Origin: Lachnospiraceae bacterium | GTDB lineage: Bacteria > Bacillota > Clostridia > Lachnospirales > Lachnospiraceae | Length of the DNA: 64,000 nucleotides | NCBI GenBank assembly: GCA_016281605.1 | Contig: JAEEJA010000001.1 | Coordinates: 1 to 64,000, forward strand | Direction: 5' to 3' | Shown: in pieces, positions 49,369-57,526 of the stretch | How positions within the stretch are numbered: the first letter of the stretch is position 1 | Layout: each line of letters opens with the position of its first letter | Program-made: the position numbers and the translations under genes | Notes under the pieces: model-generated | Told to the model about the DNA's origin: nothing | The model's database searches: none | Seen by the model: the letters and a program-made list of their open reading frames with translations, nothing else

Positions 49369-52300
49369 TTAGCCTTCTTCCTCTAAGAATCTTTCAAAAT
49401 TTTCTATGGCGGATTTTCTAAATACGTATCCTGTCAATCTATCCATAAATTCATCAGCATTATTGTTCTCATAAGCCTTAATTATCTTATTTATTACTTC
49501 AAAGTTGTTGATGGCATTAACATCAGCGTTTTTATCGCACTCCTCACCCCTGACAGTACCGGTACTCACTGCAACCGTCTCTGTTTCGCCGTCCAGAGCA
49601 CTTTCTCGGCTTATGGTATAATTACAAATCTCATCTCTAAAAAGCAGCATCCTCTTAACTCTGACACCTTCATAAACATCAGTCATTATTTCTTCGGTAG
49701 TCTTTCTTTCATTTGTCTGTGATGTAATATCGCAGGTTATACTGATAACCTCGTTAGGATCTGCTATATACTCTATATAACAATCACTTAATATATCATA
49801 AGGCATATCTATCTTATTTGCGAAGCCCTTGTAAAATGAGAAGCAAATCCCTTCATTTATTAGCTTTGTAAGATAATATCCTACATACTCTTCATCATCA
49901 TCATTTAAATCCACTTCACTCAAAAGCTTTAGAGATGCTATCATACAAGCCTTAGACTCATCCTTAATAGTTGCTTTTTTAAGCAGTCCGATAAGAGACT
50001 CCGGAAATACTCTTCCTCTGATTATATATCTGTATGCATAAAGATTAAGAACAGCTAAAATCAAAGTGTGATTTGCATTTTTCTCATCATTGTAATTCTT
50101 AATTATATCCGGAATATCATCTGTTAATTCTTCACTTACAACTGCCATTTCAAGTATTCTCTCAGCCAGATTGTGACTAGTGATGGAATTATTTTTAGCA
50201 ATCCTGTATAGCTGAGCCATATCAAGAAGGGTATTACTTAAATATCTGCAAAGGTAATCTATAGTATTTTCGTCATACTTTCCCTTTTGGAACAGATATA
50301 ATCCAAGCTTTATAAGGGTGTCATCCTTCTTTAGCGACTCTTCTGTAAACAGGTACTGAGAAGCTGTAAGAAGACTCTTTGCATCAATTCTCTCAAAACC
50401 AAATCCAAAGACACCTTCCATAGCAAGTTTAAAGTTATTTCTGCTTATGCATATTTCTATAACTTTCGAAATATCCTCCGAAGGAATATACTTCCAATTA
50501 AGTGTTTTTAAAAGTTTATCCAAATCATCAACTTCATAATTGTCATGATAATCCTTTAAAATCTGTACATACAGCTTGCGCTTTAATTCTTTACTGATTC
50601 CTCTCTGATAATAAACCTCAACTCTTAGATTTCTTACCTCTTCACCGGTCTTTCCGGTAGATGTTTTCTTATCATAAAGATAAACTAAAAGACCTAAATC
50701 ATTTTTAATATATTCATAACACTTATTTACAAAGAAGTCAGCTCTCATAAGCTTATTAATCTTATAATCCACACTCTTAGAAAGCCTGTTTCCAAGGGTG
50801 TCGGTAAGCAGCACTATGGCATCATCGGTATAAAAATTAACCAGGGCCTTCCCCTGTACTAAAGGCACAAACTCCTCAGATTCTATCTGTGGATGTCTTA
50901 CATAAACTCCTATAATACTAGGGTCATAACACTCTATCTCGTGGCAAAACAGTACCCTTGCAAGAAGCCCTGCATAATCATTATCTATGTACTCTCTTGT
51001 TATAAATTCTTCGTAAAGAACAGCTAAATCCTTACTTACTCGGACATTAGAAAGCTGCTCGACTGTAAATCTTCTCATCTTATCCGCATAAGCTTTGTAT
51101 ATATGTCTAAGCTTATCCTTTTTCTTAACAATATATGCATATAAAGCAGCTCTTTTGGATAATTTTAAGCCGGTATCATAAAGAAAATAATCGAAAACCT
51201 TTTCAGGGATTTGCTTTGTAACATCCGATAAATCCATGGAATACATAAAGAATTCGAAAAGTCCTGTAAGTTTTATTCCTCTTTCTACTCCTAATGCATA
51301 CCACCTATGATACTCTTCATCTGTTTTTGATGTATTAAGGAGTATAGAGCAGATAACAACTAAGTATTCATCGCTTTTATATTTTTCATAGAGATTACAC
51401 ATATCACAAAATGCCATACGCGAATAATCTCTCTTTAATCCAAGATAATATGCGTATCTCTCAGAAGCCTGCGGAGATAGTATGTTATTATCAACTCCCC
51501 AATGAAGACATACACTCATGCCATCTACGAGATCAGCAAAGAGTCTTGGCTCGCGATTTATAAGCTTACAAAGAGCCATGTAAACAAGGGGATCACTGTT
51601 TCCCGCAAGAACATAATCTATAAGTGATTCATAAATATAATCAGAATCCTCATAAGGTATATCACATAAAACCATGGCTACAAATGCCTTATAATTCTTC
51701 TCGCCACTCTTTATACAACTCTTTAAATCATAATCACAAAGCTCAGATAACTCTTCATTATGAAGCCATCTGTAGAATCTTTTAAGTATAACCGCATAGC
51801 TTATATATCTTTCTATATCATTATCAAAGAGTATGTCTTTATTATCTTTAAAGTAACTTTCAAGTTTTAAAAGCTTTTCTTTATCTCCGATTAAGGCTGC
51901 CTTGTAATAATCAAGTATGCTTTTATCCATACTTCCCTTTGCATTTTCAAAAAAGCGTGAAACCTCATCTATAACTTTAACAAAGTCAGCTTCCTTTATC
52001 TTTCCTTTAAGAAAAGAAATTTGCTGTTTCTTTAATTCTACAATAGCCTTCTGTTTTTGAATTTCTTCAGAAAACTTTTCCTCATTCACCCCGGAGGACA
52101 CTGATACAGTAATAGATACAACAGGTCTGTCTATAAAATCACTTACGGAAATTTCAGACAGATTGGTTCCTTCATTTATAAATCCCGGATCGCAATTAAA
52201 AGATAATGAATACTTATCATCAACAAAATCCTCAGTGGTAAATGATTGTTTATCAAGGGCAACAAACCCTTCTTGGCAGCTTACATTAAAGGATGCATAT

Positions 52301-52959
52301 CCCCATCCTTTTTTCTTTAGTACTATCTCTTGTTTCCATGGTGTTTGTGCTTCACTTATATTATACTCAGAACTTTCACAGTATACAGTGACTTTTTCCT
52401 TTGCTTTTGCACTCACCAGGAATTCTTCCATGGAAATTCTTACATTCTTATTTTTCTTAAGTCCTCTGTAAAGCTGTATAAGTTTTTCATTACCGCAGAT
52501 AACATTTTTTTCAAAGTATTCATTCTTAAAAATCTTAGCAGCAAGTGAAATATCATTCTTGTAAAGTTCGACGAAGTCCGATAAACCGGACAGGGTTACG
52601 TTATCATTATATGCGCCTTTTTTTACATGTACAGTAATTCTGACAGATGTGTTGCCGCACTCTGAAAATATCCTTATTATCCCCTTTATGATATCCTTAT
52701 CCTGCATATTGGCAGCATTTACTGTTATTTTAACCTTGTTTTCTATACCCGAAAAAACACTATTTTCAATATTTATAAACTGGGCCTCGGAGAATAATGA
52801 TCCGGAAAAAGATATACCTTTATCATTTTTTAAAATGAGTACAGCCTCGCCTTCCCCTCCGGCAGGGCACTCCACAAAAAGCTCATTATCAGAGACAATA
52901 AGCTTTGGTTTATGATATTTATATTCTTCCTTTGCATATTGCAAAACTTTGCTATTCAT
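49369..52959 (-). CDS. DUF5717-type giant beta/alpha-solenoid protein
   Basis: A 1196-residue protein that I recall as DUF5717, mainly in Lachnospiraceae. No signal peptide or membrane helix. Residues 1-290 look like consecutive beta-sandwich domains (ECPAGGEGEAVLILKN, SVRITVHVKKG, YSLSFNCDPGFI). From about 300 to 1000 it is a helical solenoid with Tyr/Leu/Lys-rich repeats. The C-terminal 200 residues include a short beta segment and an acidic end. Start ATG 52959 follows AAGGGGAATGAGT; earlier in-frame ATGs overlap that site. It is the first gene of the module with DUF5716 and the TPR protein. Confidence 0.68.
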   Translation of the reverse strand: MNSKVLQYAKEEYKYHKPKLIVSDNELFVECPAGGEGEAVLILKNDKGISFSGSLFSEAQFINIENSVFSGIENKVKITVNAANMQDKDIIKGIIRIFSECGNTSVRITVHVKKGAYNDNVTLSGLSDFVELYKNDISLAAKIFKNEYFEKNVICGNEKLIQLYRGLKKNKNVRISMEEFLVSAKAKEKVTVYCESSEYNISEAQTPWKQEIVLKKKGWGYASFNVSCQEGFVALDKQSFTTEDFVDDKYSLSFNCDPGFINEGTNLSEISVSDFIDRPVVSITVSVSSGVNEEKFSEEIQKQKAIVELKKQQISFLKGKIKEADFVKVIDEVSRFFENAKGSMDKSILDYYKAALIGDKEKLLKLESYFKDNKDILFDNDIERYISYAVILKRFYRWLHNEELSELCDYDLKSCIKSGEKNYKAFVAMVLCDIPYEDSDYIYESLIDYVLAGNSDPLVYMALCKLINREPRLFADLVDGMSVCLHWGVDNNILSPQASERYAYYLGLKRDYSRMAFCDMCNLYEKYKSDEYLVVICSILLNTSKTDEEYHRWYALGVERGIKLTGLFEFFMYSMDLSDVTKQIPEKVFDYFLYDTGLKLSKRAALYAYIVKKKDKLRHIYKAYADKMRRFTVEQLSNVRVSKDLAVLYEEFITREYIDNDYAGLLARVLFCHEIECYDPSIIGVYVRHPQIESEEFVPLVQGKALVNFYTDDAIVLLTDTLGNRLSKSVDYKINKLMRADFFVNKCYEYIKNDLGLLVYLYDKKTSTGKTGEEVRNLRVEVYYQRGISKELKRKLYVQILKDYHDNYEVDDLDKLLKTLNWKYIPSEDISKVIEICISRNNFKLAMEGVFGFGFERIDAKSLLTASQYLFTEESLKKDDTLIKLGLYLFQKGKYDENTIDYLCRYLSNTLLDMAQLYRIAKNNSITSHNLAERILEMAVVSEELTDDIPDIIKNYNDEKNANHTLILAVLNLYAYRYIIRGRVFPESLIGLLKKATIKDESKACMIASLKLLSEVDLNDDDEEYVGYYLTKLINEGICFSFYKGFANKIDMPYDILSDCYIEYIADPNEVISITCDITSQTNERKTTEEIMTDVYEGVRVKRMLLFRDEICNYTISRESALDGETETVAVSTGTVRGEECDKNADVNAINNFEVINKIIKAYENNNADEFMDRLTGYVFRKSAIENFERFLEEEG

Positions 52960-53089
52960 ACTCATTCCCCTTAACATCACCTTTATGCACCATGACACGA
53001 AAGTAATTATATATCATTATATATAAATATACAAGTAAACAACCTATAAATCATGAATCAATATCAGGGATAGCTTTTACGATAAATGT

Positions 53090-53890
53090 TTATTTTCTAT
53101 TAGTAAAGAAGGTTCCTATAGGCTTATTATCAAAAAGATCATAAAGCTTAGCCGGGTCCTTGCCACTCATGAGCACAACATCTATATCATGCTTAAAAGC
53201 CACTTCAACTGCGTCGATTTTTGCAGCCATTCCGCCGGTTCCAAACTTTGTACCTGCACCCTTAGCAATGTCTTTTATATAACCATCTATGCTTTCAACT
53301 CTCTTTATAAGCTCTGCATCCTTATTTTTACGTGGATCATCAGTATAAAGTCCCTCTATATCTGAAAGTATAACAAGTAAATCTGCATCAAGTATACCTG
53401 CCACTATAGCTGCTAAGGTATCATTCTCACCTACTTCAAGCTCCAACTCATCTATGGCAACAGTATCATTTTCATTAACGATAGGAATAGTGCCTATACT
53501 TAGAAGTCTATCAATGGTATTCATAACATTCACTCTTCTGTCTTCAAGAAGAACATACTTTGTAAGCAGAATCTGTGCAACGTTGATACTGTATTCACTG
53601 AAGTATTTATCATATATGTACATAAGCTCACACTGACCTACAGCGGCACAAGCCTGCTTTCCCGGTGTATCCTTGGGTTTTGAGTTTAAGCCGAGCTTTG
53701 CGGCTCCAAGTCCTATAGAACCACTTGAAACAAGGATAATTTCATATCCTGTATTTTTAAGATCTGAAAGAGTCTTAACAAGAGCCTCCATACGTCTTAT
53801 ATTTAGCATTCCGGTTTTATGATGTGTGATGGTGGATGTACCTACCTTTATTACAATTCTTTTTCTTTTACTTATGGCTAATTCTTCCAT
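53090..53890 (-). CDS. proB: Glutamate 5-kinase
   Basis: A 266-residue kinase that starts proline synthesis from glutamate. It has the amino-acid-kinase fold with IVIKVGTSTITHH, SSGSIGLGAAKLG, NENDTVA and GTKFGTGGMAAKIDAV. It lacks the C-terminal PUA domain of E. coli ProB, as many Firmicutes forms do. proA and proC are not in the window. An AGGAAAACC precedes the ATG. Confidence 0.95.
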   Translation of the reverse strand: MEELAISKRKRIVIKVGTSTITHHKTGMLNIRRMEALVKTLSDLKNTGYEIILVSSGSIGLGAAKLGLNSKPKDTPGKQACAAVGQCELMYIYDKYFSEYSINVAQILLTKYVLLEDRRVNVMNTIDRLLSIGTIPIVNENDTVAIDELELEVGENDTLAAIVAGILDADLLVILSDIEGLYTDDPRKNKDAELIKRVESIDGYIKDIAKGAGTKFGTGGMAAKIDAVEVAFKHDIDVVLMSGKDPAKLYDLFDNKPIGTFFTNRK

Positions 53891-53996
53891 GGTTTTCCTG
53901 TTTTCTAACCTTTCTGATTTATATATTTATAAAACTCATGTCTGCATATTTGCTTTTTTGATGGATTTTCTTAAGTAATATGCATATTTTTTCTGC

Positions 53997-54506
53997 TTAA
54001 AAGTAAGTTGTCACAATCCAAGGTATGAGATAAGAAATCGTACACATAATAACAAGTGCAAGGGCTATACCTATGATAATGGCGGGTATTGACTTCTTTA
54101 CATCCACACCTAGGAGCGCTGCAATAAGAGAACCTGTCCATGCTCCCGTACCCGGAAGAGGTATACCTACAAAGAGTATCAAGCCTACAAATTCATACTT
54201 TTGAATCTTATCACTTTTGCTGAGAGCCTTTTTCTCTAGCTTTTCAACCATAGGTTTTAAACGTTTTGTCTGTTTTAATTTATCAAATATATCTGTTATG
54301 AGCCAGAGTATGAATGGGACAGGAATCATATTACCCAGAGTACATATTAAAACAGCCTTAACTACAGGTATTTTAAGGATTGCTGCTGCAATTATTCCAC
54401 CTCTTAGCTCTAATATTGGCATCATGGATATAATAAATATAATCATCTCCTTCGGAATCTTGCCGTTTAGGCTGTCCGTCAGTGCATTTACAAGGTTCTC
54501 AACCAT
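53997..54506 (-). CDS. Small multidrug-export family membrane protein
   Basis: A 169-residue integral membrane protein of the PF06695 family, annotated small multi-drug export although transport is unproven. Four hydrophobic segments; ELRGGI near residue 32 and FVGIPLPGTGAWTGSLIAALLG near residue 107 are the family signatures. A basic stretch (KLEKKALSKSDK) lies in the cytoplasmic loop. It is divergent from cls with about 150 bp between start codons. Confidence 0.8.
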   Translation of the reverse strand: MVENLVNALTDSLNGKIPKEMIIFIISMMPILELRGGIIAAAILKIPVVKAVLICTLGNMIPVPFILWLITDIFDKLKQTKRLKPMVEKLEKKALSKSDKIQKYEFVGLILFVGIPLPGTGAWTGSLIAALLGVDVKKSIPAIIIGIALALVIMCTISYLIPWIVTTYF

Positions 54507-54654
54507 TTTTAATCCTCCAAATAATTATATACGGCAAAAAGCCGATAGGTATTATATCATATATATCAAAGGTTAATCAATAACTGTTTTTCATTGAAAT
54601 CATGTAAGATTTGTAGTAGAATCAGTGTAACGTTAGTATTGGAGGATTAAAAAA

Positions 54655-56349
54655 ATGGAAAACACAGAAACTACACAGGCTACTTCTCAAAAGCAAAAAA
54701 AACCATTAATAAAAAGAATCTTTAAAAAGCTTGCCTCAACATTTGCATTCAGCCGACTCCCTATGATTATTATCCTTATTCTTTTCCAGGCAGCTTTATA
54801 CTTTATAATTTTTAATATTATAGATGATTACTCCAGAGAGTATACACTTTTAAGGGCCTTTGGTATACTTATCACTTCTATCATAATATATAATTATAAC
54901 ATGGATTCTTCCGTAAAGCTTACATGGATGCTGATAGTAGCCATGCTCCCGTTAACGGGTGCTGCCTTTTTTATTTATACACGTTTGGGACTTTCATTTT
55001 GGGATATACGTCTAAAAATATTAAATACCATAAGAAGAACAATGAACTTTCTGCCTGTAGATGTGGAAGTCGCTAAGGAGCTGTATTTCGAGGATCCAAC
55101 AACATTTAATCTATTTATATATTCCAATAATACCGGATGTTTTCCAATCTATAAGGATAGTGATATAACATTTTTTCCTCTTGGAGAAGATAAGTTTGAT
55201 GATATGCTAAATGAGCTAAAAAAAGCACAATCCTACATCTTTTTAGAGTATTTTATAATCGAAGAAGGCATTATGTGGAATTCTATACTTGATATACTTG
55301 TAGAAAAAGTAAAGGAAGGCGTTGAAGTCAGGCTTATGTATGATGGAATGTGTGAAATAACAACCCTTTCCTTTGATTATAAGGATAAGATGAAAGAACT
55401 GGGCATAAAGTGTAAACCTTTTTTCCCTATAACACCGCTCATGTCTACTAAGTACAATTACAGAGATCATAGAAAGATACTTGTTATAGATGGTATAGTT
55501 GCATATAACGGAGGGGTAAACCTCGCAGATGAGTACATCAATAAAAAAGAGAGATTCGGACATTGGAAGGATACAGCAGTAAAGATTTACGGTACCGCAG
55601 CCCAAAGCTTTACCCTTATGTTTCTTCAGATGTGGAATATAGACGCTGCGGAGTATTATGATGATTCTAACTACTACCCTTATATTCCTTACCTTGAGCC
55701 TTCAAACAACTTGGAATTAATGATGACCAATTACTTTAACGAGGATGCTATTTCAGAGCTGTACAGAATAGAGGACACTTATACTCCCGATGATTTTCCT
55801 AAGGGATATGTACTCCCCTTTGCTGACTACCCTACTGACGGTGATAAGGTTGGAAAAAAATTCTTCTTGGAAATACTGAATCACGCTCAAAAGTTTGTTT
55901 ACATCATGACACCTTACCTTATCCTGGATGATGAACTGCTCGAAACACTTAAGTATACTGCACAGCGATTTGTGGATGTGAGGATAATACTGCCCGGTAT
56001 CCCTGATAAAAAGGGTGCTTACGCTCTGGCTAAATCACATTACAGAATACTTAATGACTATGGTGTAAAAATCTATGAATACACTCCCGGATTTGTACAC
56101 GCTAAAATAATAGTTAGTGACATGAAGAGAGCAATAGTTGGAACAATTAACTTTGATTACAGAAGCCTGTATCATCATTTTGAATGTGCTACATATATGT
56201 ACCGCTCACCTGCTATCATTGATATAGTAGATGACTTTAAACAAACACAGAAAAAGTGTCGTCGTATAGATGAAGATGCAATCAAAAACGAAAAATTATC
56301 TTATAAAATACTAGGCAAAGTGCTTAAGCTTGTGGCACCGTTAATGTAA
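54655..56349 (+). CDS. cls: Cardiolipin synthase (phospholipase D family)
   Basis: A 564-residue membrane enzyme that joins two phosphatidylglycerols into cardiolipin. Residues about 35-130 hold two to three membrane helices with the PLDc_N domain. Two HKD motifs follow: DHRKILVIDG (H-x-K-x4-D) near residue 270 and HAKIIVSD near residue 482, each followed by GGVN and GTINFDYRS. A 30-residue Lys-rich tail precedes the hydrophobic part. ATG follows ATTGGAGGATT. It is followed by a hydrolase 29 bp downstream. Confidence 0.92.
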   Translation: MENTETTQATSQKQKKPLIKRIFKKLASTFAFSRLPMIIILILFQAALYFIIFNIIDDYSREYTLLRAFGILITSIIIYNYNMDSSVKLTWMLIVAMLPLTGAAFFIYTRLGLSFWDIRLKILNTIRRTMNFLPVDVEVAKELYFEDPTTFNLFIYSNNTGCFPIYKDSDITFFPLGEDKFDDMLNELKKAQSYIFLEYFIIEEGIMWNSILDILVEKVKEGVEVRLMYDGMCEITTLSFDYKDKMKELGIKCKPFFPITPLMSTKYNYRDHRKILVIDGIVAYNGGVNLADEYINKKERFGHWKDTAVKIYGTAAQSFTLMFLQMWNIDAAEYYDDSNYYPYIPYLEPSNNLELMMTNYFNEDAISELYRIEDTYTPDDFPKGYVLPFADYPTDGDKVGKKFFLEILNHAQKFVYIMTPYLILDDELLETLKYTAQRFVDVRIILPGIPDKKGAYALAKSHYRILNDYGVKIYEYTPGFVHAKIIVSDMKRAIVGTINFDYRSLYHHFECATYMYRSPAIIDIVDDFKQTQKKCRRIDEDAIKNEKLSYKILGKVLKLVAPLM

Positions 56350-56378
56350 AACGCTATATAGTATACTAGGAGGAAGAC

Positions 56379-57311
56379 ATGTTAGATTTTTACTTTTTAT
56401 CCAATGATAAACAAACAAAAATTCACGCTGTTGAGTGGTTTCCGAAAGATGTAGAAATAAAGGGAATTGTTCAGATATCTCACGGTATGACAGAACACAT
56501 ACTCAGATATGATGATTTCGCTAAGTATCTTAATTCTATCGGTTTTATAGTAGTCGGACATGATCACTTAGGTCACGGTGACTCCATACAATCCAAGGAT
56601 GAATATGGATACTTTGCAGATAAAAATCCTGCTTCAGTTCTTATAAAAGATATACATAAATTAAGACTTATAACACAGAAAAAATATAGTAATCTGCCTT
56701 ACTTTATGTTGGGGCACAGTATGGGTTCATACCTTCTAAGAAGATATTTGAGTTCCCGTGGCAAAGGACTAAAGGGAGCACTTATACTTGGAACAGGTTA
56801 TGTGAATTTACAAAAGTGCCGTGCAGGTCTTTCTCTTTGCAAAGCCTTTTCTGACAAAAACGGTCCTCATCACATAAGTAATCTTTGTCAATTCTTAGTG
56901 TTTAGCGGCTCTTACCTAAAGTACGATATGACAGGAAAGAACCTTGAAAAAAACTTCTGTACAAAAGATGTAGAACTACTAAAAGCAAGACAGGGTGACC
57001 CAAAGAGTGGCTTTACATTTACTGTTAACGGTTTTTACGGCCTGGTTTCGGCTGTTTACTTTTCAGGGCTTCCAAAGTATATAGATATGATTCCTAAGGA
57101 TTTACCTATTATCATTGCTTCCGGAGATAAAGACCCTGTCGGAGGCATGGGAAAGGGTGTAAAGAAGGTACATAGGCTCTACAGCAAGGCAGGAATAAAA
57201 GACCTCACCTTTAAGCTTTACGAAGGAGATCGTCATGAAATCCTAAACGAACTTGACAGAGATGAGGTCTATAAAGATCTTGGTAATTGGATTTTAGATA
57301 GAATCAATTAA
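56379..57311 (+). CDS. Alpha/beta hydrolase, monoacylglycerol-lipase-like
   Basis: A 310-residue serine hydrolase. Nucleophile elbow GHSMGSYLL near residue 113, acidic residue in ASGDKDPVGG near residue 250 and His in YEGDRHEIL near residue 287 form the triad; the SHGMTEHILRYDDFA opening and GHDHLGHGDS are typical of lysophospholipase/monoacylglycerol lipases. No signal peptide. Co-transcribed with cls, suggesting lipid turnover, which is inference. Its end lies 5 bp from the end of the convergent copA gene. Confidence 0.85.
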   Translation: MLDFYFLSNDKQTKIHAVEWFPKDVEIKGIVQISHGMTEHILRYDDFAKYLNSIGFIVVGHDHLGHGDSIQSKDEYGYFADKNPASVLIKDIHKLRLITQKKYSNLPYFMLGHSMGSYLLRRYLSSRGKGLKGALILGTGYVNLQKCRAGLSLCKAFSDKNGPHHISNLCQFLVFSGSYLKYDMTGKNLEKNFCTKDVELLKARQGDPKSGFTFTVNGFYGLVSAVYFSGLPKYIDMIPKDLPIIIASGDKDPVGGMGKGVKKVHRLYSKAGIKDLTFKLYEGDRHEILNELDRDEVYKDLGNWILDRIN

Positions 57312-57316
57312 TGATT

Positions 57317-57526
57317 TTATATAATTTCTTTCACTACATAATCTTTTGCTTCAACAGCAGACTTAAGTATATCATCACTAAGTGGTGCAGAGAGTGTTAC
57401 TACTGCGCGACCTTCCTTGTGACTAACCTCTGCACTGCTTACTTCTGAAAGCCCCTCGAGGGCTTTTTTTACGCTTGCTTCACAGTGTTCGCACATCATA
57501 CCCTCTATTGTCATTGTTTTTGTCAT
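57317..57526 (-). CDS. copZ: CopZ-like copper chaperone, in-frame internal start within copA
   Basis: The last 69 codons of copA begin with ATG at 57526, preceded by a perfect AGGAGG (57535-57540) at 8-nt spacing. The product, starting MTKTMTIEGMMCEHCEAS, is a full HMA domain of normal CopZ length with CxxC in MCEHC. It would shuttle Cu(I) to CopA. Internal initiation is inferred from the ribosome site, which is the strongest in this gene; whether both forms are made is unproven. Confidence 0.6.
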   Translation of the reverse strand: MTKTMTIEGMMCEHCEASVKKALEGLSEVSSAEVSHKEGRAVVTLSAPLSDDILKSAVEAKDYVVKEII

